From UBA9926 sp023261215 (GTDB lineage Bacteria; Pseudomonadota; Gammaproteobacteria; Pseudomonadales; Azotimanducaceae): DNA of 64,000 bases. A program made the position numbers and the translations under genes. The notes below the pieces were generated by a model. It worked only from the letters and a program-made list of their open reading frames with translations, was not told the origin of the DNA and did not search any database. Of this stretch, positions 42,969 through 52,224 are shown piece by piece. The DNA is taken from assembly GCA_038136035.1 (NCBI GenBank), contig JAYPYV010000012.1:8964-72963 (forward strand). Direction: 5' to 3'. Numbering within the stretch: the first letter of the stretch is position 1; each line of letters begins with the position of its first letter.

Positions 42969-44420
42969 TCAAAATGCCTTGTCGAAGTCAACGACCCAGG
43001 TGTCTTTACTGCCACCCCCCTGAGATGAATTGACCACCAATGAGCCCTTGACCAGTGCCACTCTCGTTAGCCCCCCCGCAGTTACATGTGACTCCGCACC
43101 CTGTAGCGTAAATGGTCGCAAATCGACGTGACGCGGCTCGAGCTGCTGATCAATCAGCGTGGGGACGGTTGAGAGGCTAATAATAGGTTGCGCCATGTAG
43201 TTTCTGGGTGTTTTCTTGATGAGCCGGGTAATTTCATCGAACTGCTCAGGAGCCGCCTTAGAGCCAATGAACATTCCGTATCCTCCGGACTCGTTGGCAG
43301 GCTTGACCACCAACGACTCCAGATGATCGAGCACAAACGCGCGCTGGTCTGCATCAGAGCAGAGATAACTGGGCACATTTGGCAAAATCGGTTCTTCACC
43401 CAAATAAAAGCGAATCATGTCCGGCACATAGGTGTAGACTACTTTGTCGTCTGCAACGCCGACGCCCGGTGCATTTGCCAGGGCAACATTGCCGTTCAGC
43501 CACGCCCGCATGAGACCGGGGACGCCGAGCATCGAATCTGGATGGAACACTTCCGGGTCTAGGAATAAATCATCAATCCGTCGATAAATGACGTCAACAC
43601 GAGAGGGTCCCTCGACGGTTTTCATGTAGACACAATCGTCAGAATCGACAAACAAATCTCCACCCTCTACCAGCTCGGCGCCCATTCTTTGGGCGAGGAA
43701 CGCGTGCTCAAAATAAGCAGAGTTGTAGATGCCCGGCGTGAGCACCACAACTTCTGGGCGCTTTTTCGCTCGTGGGGAAATAGAGCACAAGGTATCAAAC
43801 AGTTGAGACGGATAATCATCCATCGGGCGAATGGGCAGTTTATTGAGCAGCTCCGGAACAACCCGTTTGCTCACATTGCGATTTTCCAACATGTAAGACA
43901 CGCCAGAGGGCACCCTCAGGTTGTCTTCCAAAACCAAGAACTGGCCGGTGTGATCGCGGATCAAGTCAGAGCCGCAAATATGGGCCCAGACGTTGTATTT
44001 TGGCTTCACGCCCTGACACTCTGGTCGATAGTCCCTGGAGGAGAGGAGAATATCTGCCGGGATGATGCCCTCTTTGATGATGTGCTGTTCGTTATAGATA
44101 TCGGTAATAAAAAGATTGAGCGCCTTGAGCCGTTGCTTGAGTCCTTTTTCGATCCCATCCCACTCAGATCCTTGAATGATGCGCGGCACGATATCAAAAG
44201 GCCATTGTCGATCGATGTTGGCGCCATCTGAGTAAACGGTGAACGAAATACCCAGCGTGCGGATGGCGAGTTCTGCGGCGTCTCTCTTTGATCGGACCTG
44301 GTGGCTCTCGAGTCTGCGCAAATACTGTGCGAGCGGGCCCATGCCCTCGCGAGCACGGTTCGGGTGACGCAGTACCTCATCGTAAAAGCGCGGATGTGAG
44401 GGATAATCGAACAGGTTCAT
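42969..44420 (-). CDS. Circularly permuted ATP-grasp type 2 protein
   Basis: A 483-residue member of the DUF404/DUF407 family (COG2308), a predicted peptide-ligase-like ATP-grasp enzyme with permuted domain order. Hallmarks are FDIVPRIIQGSEWDGIEKGLKQR, LVLEDNLRVPSGVSYMLENR, the Lys and Glu in VVKPANESGGYG, and LRPFTLQGAESHVTAGGLTRVA with SQGGGSKDTWV at the end. It sits first in the pair with the alpha-E gene and its ATGA overlaps the GNAT gene upstream, so the three are one operon. The product is unknown. Confidence 0.9.
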   Translation of the reverse strand: MNLFDYPSHPRFYDEVLRHPNRAREGMGPLAQYLRRLESHQVRSKRDAAELAIRTLGISFTVYSDGANIDRQWPFDIVPRIIQGSEWDGIEKGLKQRLKALNLFITDIYNEQHIIKEGIIPADILLSSRDYRPECQGVKPKYNVWAHICGSDLIRDHTGQFLVLEDNLRVPSGVSYMLENRNVSKRVVPELLNKLPIRPMDDYPSQLFDTLCSISPRAKKRPEVVVLTPGIYNSAYFEHAFLAQRMGAELVEGGDLFVDSDDCVYMKTVEGPSRVDVIYRRIDDLFLDPEVFHPDSMLGVPGLMRAWLNGNVALANAPGVGVADDKVVYTYVPDMIRFYLGEEPILPNVPSYLCSDADQRAFVLDHLESLVVKPANESGGYGMFIGSKAAPEQFDEITRLIKKTPRNYMAQPIISLSTVPTLIDQQLEPRHVDLRPFTLQGAESHVTAGGLTRVALVKGSLVVNSSQGGGSKDTWVVDFDKAF

Positions 44421-44887
44421 CGCTTCGACGACCGGTTGAACAGTGCCTCAAGCAAGCGATAATCGGTCTCAATCATTCCTAGTTTGAAGTACGTCGACAG
44501 CGCGCGTTGATTGTCTTGCTCAGCGTAGAGACGAACGCCAATGACATCGGGCTCAAGGTGAGCCAACCGAGTGACTTCCTGATACATTGAGCTGAATACG
44601 CCCTGGGCCCGGAAGTCTGGCGCGATGTAAACACTCTGAATCCACCAGAACAAGCCATTGCGCCAATCACTCCATTCGAACGTGACCCCTAAACAACCGG
44701 AAATACCGGTTTCGTTTGATTTTTCCGTGACCAAATAAAAGCCTAATTCTGGCGAAGCCACCATGCGTTCGACGCCTGCAGAAATGGTTGCCCAGTCAAG
44801 CACCTTGTTTTCGGTTTCTAAGGCCATCGCCTGATTAAAGCGTGCGATCTGTTCAGCGTCGCGAGCCGTAGCGAGCCTAATTTTCAC
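44417..44887 (-). CDS. GNAT family N-acetyltransferase
   Basis: A 156-residue GNAT fold. It starts MKIRLATARDAEQIARFNQAMA; the acetyl-CoA loop is APDFRAQGVFSSMY (RxxGxx type, with Val for the second Gly region), and the C-terminal region has YAEQDNQRALSTYFKLGM. Substrate unknown. It overlaps the ATP-grasp gene by four bases, which suggests a modification step connected with that pathway; this is inference from position. Confidence 0.82.
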   Translation of the reverse strand: MKIRLATARDAEQIARFNQAMALETENKVLDWATISAGVERMVASPELGFYLVTEKSNETGISGCLGVTFEWSDWRNGLFWWIQSVYIAPDFRAQGVFSSMYQEVTRLAHLEPDVIGVRLYAEQDNQRALSTYFKLGMIETDYRLLEALFNRSSKR

Positions 44888-44926
44888 GTGATTAAGCGTC
44901 CGAGCGTTAAGTGGAGGTACCGAGTT

Positions 44927-45106
44927 CTACCCGATACTATGACAAAGCAGGACCGCGGGCGAGTGCTCTAGCATCAGCACATGCCTTCGCCTCATACGAT
45001 CGGTAAGATCAAACACCGCGGGCAGAGCATGCCCAGTCGGAATCTCAATCCAACCAAAGTGCTTCGGCGCGCCGTGCTGTTGCACATAAGGGTCACCGCC
45101 AAGCAC
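44927..45106 (-). CDS. Possible small gene or gene remnant
   Basis: A 59-residue frame from a GTG, too short for common cutoffs. The translation contains DPYVQQHGAPKHFGWIEIP and RRRHVLMLEHSPAVLLCH, with ordinary codon use. Upstream in the same phase, after one TAG, a further 20 codons from an ATG (GDFGHLKLNCTAHSAERVK) look similarly coding, so this could be a gene broken by an amber stop. No family was recognised and no good ribosome binding site is visible. Confidence 0.25.
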   Translation of the reverse strand: MLGGDPYVQQHGAPKHFGWIEIPTGHALPAVFDLTDRMRRRHVLMLEHSPAVLLCHSIG

Positions 45107-45476
45107 TGATCCGCGCTCCTATTTTACACGCTCGGCCGAGTGAGCGGTGCAGTTCAGTTTGAGATGCCCAAAATCCCCCATTCCAACGCTCTGACAAGTA
45201 TCGAGTCTAGACAGCGCTCAGACTAGCCTAGTAAAGACGGGCCCAGGGTCGATGGTTGCGGGCGATTACTGACTTCCTGCAAACCATTTGAGTCACTCTC
45301 TCAGCTTTTTGAGCCTTTGAACCTTAGAGCCTTCCGCCATAGGAGGCCAAGGCACAAGGGTTCCCCCTAAGCGCGGGTCAGTCCCGCACTCAGCGCCAAG
45401 CTTTTTAAACGAGTATCCTTGGCGCGAAGGTAGGCTTCTCGGTTAAAGTCCGACCACCATTCAAGAGAGTTGCATT
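45107..45476. other. Intergenic stretch before the MAPEG gene
   Basis: 370 bases. The first part may be the 5' half of the broken frame described for 44927-45106. The rest shows no gene, tRNA or operator that I can support. Confidence 0.4.
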
Positions 45477-45863
45477 ATGGAAATCATTGCGTTTGTGAGC
45501 GCACTCGCGCTGCTTCAGTTTTGGGGCTTTGGGTTGATGGTGGGTCGAGCCAGAGGGCTCTACAACGTCCCAGCGCCTGCGACATCTGGCCATGAGATCT
45601 TTGATCGATGGTTTCGAGTCCACTACAACACGATGGAACGGCTGGTGATTCTCATTCCTTCACTTTTTTGCTTCGGCTACCTCTGGGGTCAGTATCCAGC
45701 CGCGGCGCTGGGGGGCGTTTATCTCATTGGACGGCAGCTTTATGCCATTGGGTACGTCAAAGACCCAAAATCCAGAGGGTTAGGCATGCTGGTGGGCGAG
45801 ATTCCACTGCTAATTTTATTGCTGGGTAGCTTGATTGGCGCTGCCGTACATCTGGTGGGCTAA
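45477..45863 (+). CDS. MAPEG family membrane protein
   Basis: A 128-residue protein with four hydrophobic helices. ATSGHEIFDRWFRVHYNTMERL holds the family pattern (E-x-x-x-R-x-x-R-x-x-x-N-x-x-E) that binds glutathione in eukaryotic members. GRQLYAIGYVKDPKSRGLGML follows in the last loop. MAPEG proteins include glutathione transferases and leukotriene synthases; the bacterial reaction is usually unknown. Single gene. Confidence 0.85.
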   Translation: MEIIAFVSALALLQFWGFGLMVGRARGLYNVPAPATSGHEIFDRWFRVHYNTMERLVILIPSLFCFGYLWGQYPAAALGGVYLIGRQLYAIGYVKDPKSRGLGMLVGEIPLLILLLGSLIGAAVHLVG

Positions 45864-45921
45864 CTGGCGGGGCTGGCTTTTAAGACGAAACCCTTCGACC
45901 CGAGGGTCTTGGCTTGTCAGG

Positions 45922-45963
45922 CATCGGTCTTTCTCTATCAAACATCGGTCTTTCTCTATCAAA
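45922..45963. repeat. Tandem duplication of a 21-base unit
   Basis: CATCGGTCTTTCTCTATCAA plus one A occurs twice in direct succession without a mismatch (45922-45942 and 45943-45963). It lies after the MAPEG gene and some 170 bases before the molybdenum hydroxylase operon. Confidence 0.9.
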
Positions 45964-46129
45964 GAAGACGACAGTCAAAGGCCCTTTAGGTTATCTGGGG
46001 GTGCATCAGCGTGCCTTCTGATCGGTAGTATCGAGCGTCTTCACGGTTTGGATCTTCTCCCAGCAATTGGACTCATGTTATAAGGGGCTCAGCTATTCTT
46101 ATGCACCAAGAGATAACAAGGAACAGATT

Positions 46130-47002
46130 ATGGTTGCAGTAACCTACCACGCGCCGACCAGCGTGGACGAGGCTGTCGCTCTGCTCGCAAGCAGTGACTT
46201 GCCATCGAAAGTCATGGCTGGAGGAACGGACCTCATCATTCAAATGCAAAAATTGGTGGGTGACGCACGTTTAATCGTTGATCTAAAGAAAATAGAGGGC
46301 ATGCAGACGGTATCGATCGATGCAGAGGCTCTTCGATTAGGGCCTTCACTGTGTTGTGCGAAGTTGACCCGCCGAGAGGATGTTAAAGCGCTATTCCCGG
46401 GTCTCGTTGAAGCGGCATACCTGATCGGTTCGTCTCAAGTACAGGGCAGGGCCAGCGTTGGCGGTAACCTTTGCAATGCATCGCCTGCCGCAGATACCAT
46501 CCCAGCGCTCATTGCCAACCGCGCGGTGTGTCATATTGCGGGCCCTGAGGGTGAGCGTTCGGTTCCGGTAGAAGATTTCGTGACGGGTGTAGGCCGAAAT
46601 TGTTTAACCGCTGGCGAGATCCTAACGCAGATTGAGCTCCCAAGGCCGAGTGCGAGAACTTCAGACGCCTATTTGCGTTTTATCCCAAGAACCGAGATGG
46701 ATATTGCAGTCGCAAGTGCTGGCGCAAGCATTACCCTTGACGATGACGGCATCTGTCGTGATGCCCGGCTCGCAATCGGCGCGGTTGCCCCCACGGCCAT
46801 CATTGTCGCTGCTGCAAGCGACTTACTCATCGGAAATATCATTACCCCAGACATCCTCGCAGCGGTGGCAGACGCTGCCAGCTCCGCGTCTCAACCGATA
46901 TCCGATCGCAGGGGAACCGCAGAATTCAGAAGACATGTCGTCGGGGTGCTGGCCAAGCGCGCTGTCGGCATCGCGGCCGATAGAGCCAGGGAGGCAGTAT
47001 GA
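46130..47002 (+). CDS. Molybdenum hydroxylase FAD-binding subunit
   Basis: Medium subunit of a xanthine dehydrogenase/CO dehydrogenase-family enzyme, passing electrons from iron-sulfur clusters to an acceptor. The 290 residues from the ATG at 46130 contain VMAGGTDLIIQMQ and ASVGGNLCNASPAADTIPAL, the two FAD motifs. A longer in-frame start at 46067 adds an unmatched leader. First of three overlapping subunit genes in the order medium-small-large. Confidence 0.9.
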   Translation: MVAVTYHAPTSVDEAVALLASSDLPSKVMAGGTDLIIQMQKLVGDARLIVDLKKIEGMQTVSIDAEALRLGPSLCCAKLTRREDVKALFPGLVEAAYLIGSSQVQGRASVGGNLCNASPAADTIPALIANRAVCHIAGPEGERSVPVEDFVTGVGRNCLTAGEILTQIELPRPSARTSDAYLRFIPRTEMDIAVASAGASITLDDDGICRDARLAIGAVAPTAIIVAAASDLLIGNIITPDILAAVADAASSASQPISDRRGTAEFRRHVVGVLAKRAVGIAADRAREAV

Positions 47003-47475
47003 AGACGCACGTACAAACCGAAATTAACGGCGAGGCCGTCGAATGCCTCATCGATCCAAGCACGACGCTTCTCAATATGCTGAGGAATGATCTGCTTCTC
47101 ACGGGCACGAAAGAAGGCTGCGGGTCGGGCGACTGTGGTGCTTGCTCGGTGGTGATGGACGGTGAGTTGGTATGTGCTTGTCTCGTGCTTGGGGTTGAAG
47201 CCTCGGGCGCGAAGATCGAGACGATCGAAGGGGTCGCAGACAAAGATCAGTTGCACGTCATCCAAGAGAAGTTTTTGGAACATGCCGCCTTGCAGTGCGG
47301 CATTTGCACCCCAGGGCTCATCGTTTCAACCAAGGCGTTGCTCGCGCAAAATCCAAATCCCACGGAAGAGGAGGCTCGCTACTTCTTGGCGGGTAATCTT
47401 TGTCGATGCACAGGCTATGACAAAATCATCAAAGCAGTCATGGATGCTGCTTCGGTTCTAAAGGAGGCCTCGTAA
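46999..47475 (+). CDS. Molybdenum hydroxylase [2Fe-2S] subunit
   Basis: Small subunit with two [2Fe-2S] clusters. The plant-type cluster is in GCGSGDCGACSVVMDGELVCAC, and the second in QCGICTPG and NLCRCTGYDKI. 158 residues, normal for the family. Overlaps the FAD subunit gene by four bases. Confidence 0.95.
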   Translation: MKTHVQTEINGEAVECLIDPSTTLLNMLRNDLLLTGTKEGCGSGDCGACSVVMDGELVCACLVLGVEASGAKIETIEGVADKDQLHVIQEKFLEHAALQCGICTPGLIVSTKALLAQNPNPTEEEARYFLAGNLCRCTGYDKIIKAVMDAASVLKEAS

Positions 47476-47476
47476 T

Positions 47477-49729
47477 ATGAGCGAAGCGAGACAATTTCAG
47501 CACATCGGTCAGCGAACAATCAGACCCGATGGCTTTGACAAGGTGACTGGGCGCGCAAACTACGGCGCTGATTTTCGATTACCTGGCATGATTTGGGGAA
47601 AAATACTTCGGAGTCCCCACGCGCACGCCAAAATCAAGAAACTCGATGTGAGCAAAGCAGAGGCACACCCGGATGTGTTGGCTGTTGCGACGCACCAAGA
47701 CTTTCCCTCAGTAAATAGTGAAGCCTTCGCTGCGGGCGAGGCTATGATGGATGTCTTAGATCTCGCGCGTAACGTGCTCGCCGATAAAAAAGTCTTGTAT
47801 CACGGCCATGCGATTGCCGCCATTGCGGCCACAAGCGAGGCCGCCGCAGCCATGGCACTGAATCTCATCGAAGTCGAATATGAGGTGCTGCCCCCTGTAA
47901 TGACCATCGATGCAGCCTTGGCTGAGGACGCGCCACTTCTTCACGAGGATATGATGACGCAAGGCCTCACAGAGCCTGCAACCACACCCTCGAACGTGGC
48001 CTCGAGAATGGAACTCAAGAAAGGCGATGTGGCTTCTGGATTTGCCGAGGCGGATGTCATTGTGGAGCGAACTTACGAGACGCCCACGGTTCATCAGGGT
48101 TACATCGAGCCTCATGCGACCGTCGTACGCTACGATGACAAAGCGCCTTCGCTGGTTTGGGCATCGACCCAAGGTCATTTCGACGTTAGAGCCTCGGTGT
48201 CAAAACTCCTTAAGATGAAACTCGGCCAAGTAAAGGTCATTGCGAGCGAAATTGGCGGCGGTTTCGGGGGCAAGACCACCGTGTATCTTGAGCCTGTCGC
48301 GATGATCTTATCCAAAAAAAGTGGTCGGCCCGTGAAAATGATCATGAGCCGAGAAGAGGTTTTTCGTGCCTCGGGCCCCGCGTCCGCGAGCCGTTCCCAC
48401 GTCAAGATTGGCGCGAAGCAATCGGGTGAGATTGTTGCAATGGAAGCCACGCTACATTTTGAGGCAGGGGCTTTTAAAGGTTCGCCAATGGGGCCAGGCT
48501 GCATGACGATCTTTACGCCTTATGACGTTCCAAATCTCTTTGTTGAAGGCTATGACGTCGTGGTCAACAAGGCAAAGGTCGCCGCATATCGTGCCCCTGG
48601 GGCACCCCAGGCGGAATTTGCTGCAGAGATGGCCATGAATGAGTTAGCGGCAAAACTCAATATAGATCCCATCGACTTCAGATTGTTGAATGCTGCGAAG
48701 GAAGGTACGCAAACCATCTATGGTCCCAAACTCAAAGAAGTCGGGCTGGTAGAGTGCTTAGAAGCTGCCCGGCGTTCGCCGCATTATCAATCTCCCGTCG
48801 GAGAAGGGTGCGGTCGGGGCCTTGCCGCCGGCTTTTGGTTCAATATCGGGGGTCAATCAAGCGTGACCCTCAATCTAAACCCAGATGGGACAGGGACGAT
48901 TATTGAGGGATCACCCGATATCGGCGGCTCCCGAGCCTCGATGCAAATGATGGCCGCTGAAGTCCTGGGTATTGAACCCAATCGGCTCAATCCAATCGTC
49001 GCAGATACGGAAACCTTACCGTATAACCAAACCACCGGTGGCAGCCGAACCACCTTTGCAACGGGTATGGCCGTCATAGAAGCGGCTGAGGATGTTGTTG
49101 AGCAACTTAAACAACGGGCTGCATCGCTTTGGAATGTCACCGCTGAGCAAGTTGACTACAAAAATGGCGTCGTGTTGAACCTAGCAGGGGACGATCAGAT
49201 GACGCTGGCGCAAATATGTGCCTCTGCCGAGAAAACCGGCGGTCAGATATCTGGGCGCGGAAACGTCAATGCCCGTGGGGCAGGCCCAAGTTTTGCGGTT
49301 CATCTTTGTGATGTGAAGGTCGACCAAGAGACTGGCAAGACGGATGTGGTCCGATATACGGCGATTCAGGATGCGGGTAAAGCCATTCATCCCAGCTACG
49401 TTGAGGGACAGTTTCAAGGCGGCGCCGTTCAAGGGATTGGCTGGGCTTTGAATGAGGAGTATGTCTACAACAGCGACGGGATTATGGAAAACGCAGGGTT
49501 TTTAGATTACCGAATTCCGCTGGCATCTGATTTGCCAGAGATTGAAACGATCATTGTTGAAGTTCCTAACACCTTCCATCCCTTTGGCGTGAGGGGCGTC
49601 GGTGAAACAGGCATCGTGCCGCCACTGGGCGCGGTCGCCTCGGCCGTCAGTGATGCCATTGATCGGCCGGTCACGAAAATTCCTTGCTCACCCCCGCATG
49701 TGTTATCCATGATTTTAAATCAGGGCTAA
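47477..49729 (+). CDS. Molybdenum hydroxylase molybdopterin-binding subunit
   Basis: Large catalytic subunit of 750 residues. It starts with GQRTIRPDGFDKVTGRANYGADFRLPGM-type sequence, has GGGFGGKT at about 258-265, the active-site loop AAYRAPGAPQAEFA and, at the end, GVRGVGETGIVPP with the catalytic Glu. The loop is not the AYxCSFR of form I CO dehydrogenase; it is of the AYRGAG-like form II group with Ala-Pro replacing Gly-Ala. The hydroxylated substrate (aromatic, heterocyclic or aldehyde) cannot be told from sequence. Confidence 0.92.
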   Translation: MSEARQFQHIGQRTIRPDGFDKVTGRANYGADFRLPGMIWGKILRSPHAHAKIKKLDVSKAEAHPDVLAVATHQDFPSVNSEAFAAGEAMMDVLDLARNVLADKKVLYHGHAIAAIAATSEAAAAMALNLIEVEYEVLPPVMTIDAALAEDAPLLHEDMMTQGLTEPATTPSNVASRMELKKGDVASGFAEADVIVERTYETPTVHQGYIEPHATVVRYDDKAPSLVWASTQGHFDVRASVSKLLKMKLGQVKVIASEIGGGFGGKTTVYLEPVAMILSKKSGRPVKMIMSREEVFRASGPASASRSHVKIGAKQSGEIVAMEATLHFEAGAFKGSPMGPGCMTIFTPYDVPNLFVEGYDVVVNKAKVAAYRAPGAPQAEFAAEMAMNELAAKLNIDPIDFRLLNAAKEGTQTIYGPKLKEVGLVECLEAARRSPHYQSPVGEGCGRGLAAGFWFNIGGQSSVTLNLNPDGTGTIIEGSPDIGGSRASMQMMAAEVLGIEPNRLNPIVADTETLPYNQTTGGSRTTFATGMAVIEAAEDVVEQLKQRAASLWNVTAEQVDYKNGVVLNLAGDDQMTLAQICASAEKTGGQISGRGNVNARGAGPSFAVHLCDVKVDQETGKTDVVRYTAIQDAGKAIHPSYVEGQFQGGAVQGIGWALNEEYVYNSDGIMENAGFLDYRIPLASDLPEIETIIVEVPNTFHPFGVRGVGETGIVPPLGAVASAVSDAIDRPVTKIPCSPPHVLSMILNQG

Positions 49730-49731
49730 TC

Positions 49732-49974
49732 ATGGCGGTTGTTCGGTTTTCAAGTCACCTCGAGACACGCACCGGTGTTCTAGAAACTGAAGTCAAAGCA
49801 ATGAGTTATAGGGATTTAATTCAAGAGCTTCTTGAAAAATTCCCGAGCCTTAGAGGTTCTGACCTTGAGGACCTCGCGCTTGCATTAGATGGCGAACTCA
49901 TACAGGAGCCCTTGTTGGTGACGTTTAGCTCGACGGCCGAACTCCACTTTGTGCCTAAGCTTGCGGCTGGGTGA
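49732..49974 (+). CDS. MoaD/ThiS-like ubiquitin-fold protein
   Basis: An 80-residue protein, taken from the ATG at 49732, two bases after the large subunit ends. AVVRFSSHLETRTG and the C-terminal VTFSSTAELHFVPKLAAG have the shape of a MoaD-type beta-grasp protein. The end is Ala-Gly, not the Gly-Gly that sulfur carriers use, so a sulfur-carrier function is doubtful. Position suggests a role in cofactor supply or maturation of the hydroxylase. Confidence 0.6.
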   Translation: MAVVRFSSHLETRTGVLETEVKAMSYRDLIQELLEKFPSLRGSDLEDLALALDGELIQEPLLVTFSSTAELHFVPKLAAG

Positions 49975-49979
49975 CCCTC

Positions 49980-50975
49980 ATGCCTGAGCCGCAGGCAGTC
50001 TGGCTGGAAAACGAGCAGCTGAGGGTGTGTGTCATGAATCTTGGGCTTCGTACCCACCAGATATTTGTGAATGTCGAAGGGCATTGGATTCCGGCCTTGC
50101 GGACACTTCCTTCAGTCTCCGATCACGCAACGGATACCGCCGCTTTTGGCGCTCTGGTGGGCCGGGTTGCGGGTCGTATCCGGGGTGCCTCTTTGACGCT
50201 TGACGAAAAAGAGATTGCGCTTGACCGAAACCATGGCGACCATCACATTCACGGCGGTAAACGAGGCATGACGCAGGGTGTGTGGCGAGTCGAACCGGCA
50301 GCAACATCGCTCAAGGCGTACTTAGTCTCACCGGATGGGGAAATGGGCTACCCTGGGCAGGTGTCCATTTCCTGTGAAATCCGTCTGATTGATTCCACCG
50401 TTCACTACACGTTAGAGGCCGAGTCGACCCGGCTCACATGCTTCAATCCCACATGGCATCACTATTTTTGTTTGGGTGAAACTGAAGACTTTGGCACACA
50501 GCGCCTATGGCTTAACGCGAGTGTGAGTAACGAAAATGATTCAAATGGGATCGCCTTGAATCGGACGTTTCGACCAAGAGCCCTCGGCGATCGTGCGGCG
50601 TCTCTGCGTGATTGGGTCTCAGACCCGCATCCGCAGATCAGGCAATTTGAGGGGCTGGATCACTATTTTCAGAGGGCCACCGAAGGGCCACTTGCAATTT
50701 TGGAGGAGGGCCCGCCTCGAGCTGATGACCGGTCACCTGATTACTCAAACGTCACCCACCGTCCTCGAATCCGAATGACGCTTTCAGCTTCGACACCGGG
50801 CTTGCAAGTCTATTCAGGCCAAAAGTTAGGGACAGCAGGCCCAGGCCTCGCCTTGGAGCCCATGGTCGTACCCGATGCTATTCATCACGCGAACCTTGCG
50901 CCTGAGGTTACGATGGAAGCGCACACGCTTTTTGAGCGATCCATGTCCTGCGAATTCAGTCTGATTGACCGCTGA
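49980..50975 (+). CDS. galM: Aldose 1-epimerase (galactose mutarotase)
   Basis: Converts beta- to alpha-aldohexoses such as galactose for galactokinase. The 331 residues show GALVGRVAGRIRGA, DHHIHGGKRGMTQGVW with the first catalytic His, NPTWHHYFCLG with the second, the sugar-binding Asp region (FEGLDHYF) and a late Glu in LALEPMVVPDA. Overlong alternative start: GTG at 49971 overlapping the preceding stop. The galactokinase gene follows after 29 bases. Confidence 0.88.
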   Translation: MPEPQAVWLENEQLRVCVMNLGLRTHQIFVNVEGHWIPALRTLPSVSDHATDTAAFGALVGRVAGRIRGASLTLDEKEIALDRNHGDHHIHGGKRGMTQGVWRVEPAATSLKAYLVSPDGEMGYPGQVSISCEIRLIDSTVHYTLEAESTRLTCFNPTWHHYFCLGETEDFGTQRLWLNASVSNENDSNGIALNRTFRPRALGDRAASLRDWVSDPHPQIRQFEGLDHYFQRATEGPLAILEEGPPRADDRSPDYSNVTHRPRIRMTLSASTPGLQVYSGQKLGTAGPGLALEPMVVPDAIHHANLAPEVTMEAHTLFERSMSCEFSLIDR

Positions 50976-51004
50976 TTTCGCATGGTGAATCGAGGGTAGA
51001 GCCG

Positions 51005-52201
51005 ATGAATCCAGTCGAGACACAAGAGGCGCTTCGAGCGCGATTTGTTGCGCAATTTGGCGCTGACCCCCTGTTTGAGATTTCCGCTCCTGGCCGAGTC
51101 AACCTGATTGGCGAGCATATCGACTACACCGGCGGCCTCGTGATGCCTATGACGATACAGCTCGAGACCAGAGCGCTGATGCGACCGAATCAACGCTCAG
51201 AAATTCGGGTATTTTCGGAGCGCTTCTCTGAACACGTCGTTGTTCGTCCGCACGAAGTATCCCGAACACTGAAGGGGCACTGGTCTGACTTTGTGAAGGG
51301 CTACGCGCTCGTGTCCTGCCACCGTCAAATTGGCGCAGGATTTGACCTCTATGTGACCTCTAATTTAGAGATGGGTGGGCTTTCGAGCTCCGCCTCGTTT
51401 CTTGCGGTCATTGCACTTGCTAATCGCATACAGACTCAAGAGGAAGCCAGCGCCTTGTCACTTGACGATACAGAGAGACTCGCAATCGCCCTTCAGTGCC
51501 AGCAAGTTGAGAATGAATGGATCGGTGTTCCTTGCGGGATCATGGATCCATCTTCGATTCTGTTGGGCGGCATTCGCCAGTTGGATTGTCAGACGTTGAA
51601 ATCGACCCTCTTGCCGAAGCTCTCGGATGACATTGCGCTGGTGTTGATGGACACCAAAGTGCCTCGAACGCTTGCCTCCAGCGCTTATAAAGACCGGGTT
51701 CGTCAACTACACGCCATCGCGGAAATGGGTGAGTCCATTGGACAGAGGCGGCTGCGGCATTTGGCCACGCTCTCTGATGATCAAGTCTCCGCACTGATGG
51801 CTGCAGTCACCGATGACACACTAAAACGCAGGTTGCGCCATGTAAGCACTGAACAGCGGCGGGTGCTGCGCGCGGCTGAAGCACTTAGGCAGAGTGATTA
51901 CCTCACGCTGGGTGACTTAATGAACCAAAGTCACGCCTCGCTTCGTGATGATTACGAGGTCAGTTGTGAGGCTTTGGATTGGATAACGGCAGCCAGTCGC
52001 GAGGCGCCTGGCTCTCTGGGGGCACGCTTAACGGGCGCAGGCTTTGGCGGCGCGGCCATCGCATTGGTTCATAGTGGGGCCCTTGAGGCCCACAACGACA
52101 GCGTCCGCGAAGCGTTTGCCCATCATTCAGGTTATGAGCCTGAACTCGTGACGCTGCGCACCGGTTCACGTGCCGAAGCCCTTCGGCTCGATCCAAACTA
52201 G
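51005..52201 (+). CDS. galK: Galactokinase
   Basis: GHMP kinase phosphorylating galactose at C1. The 398 residues contain ISAPGRVNLIGEHIDYTGG (GHMP motif 1 and sugar-binding HxDY), GGLSSSASFLAVIALA (phosphate loop) and GARLTGAGFGGAAIAL (motif 3). galT and galE are absent from the window, so the rest of the Leloir pathway must lie elsewhere, or the sugar may not be galactose. Confidence 0.9.
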   Translation: MNPVETQEALRARFVAQFGADPLFEISAPGRVNLIGEHIDYTGGLVMPMTIQLETRALMRPNQRSEIRVFSERFSEHVVVRPHEVSRTLKGHWSDFVKGYALVSCHRQIGAGFDLYVTSNLEMGGLSSSASFLAVIALANRIQTQEEASALSLDDTERLAIALQCQQVENEWIGVPCGIMDPSSILLGGIRQLDCQTLKSTLLPKLSDDIALVLMDTKVPRTLASSAYKDRVRQLHAIAEMGESIGQRRLRHLATLSDDQVSALMAAVTDDTLKRRLRHVSTEQRRVLRAAEALRQSDYLTLGDLMNQSHASLRDDYEVSCEALDWITAASREAPGSLGARLTGAGFGGAAIALVHSGALEAHNDSVREAFAHHSGYEPELVTLRTGSRAEALRLDPN

Positions 52202-52224
52202 CGTTTCAGTCAAATCCTACGTGA

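Noticed and set aside
47477..49729. Aerobic CO dehydrogenase (form I coxL)
   Set aside because: The active-site loop lacks the Cys-containing AYxCSFR motif.
49980..52201. Complete galactose (Leloir) operon
   Set aside because: Only galM and galK are present; galT and galE are not in the window.
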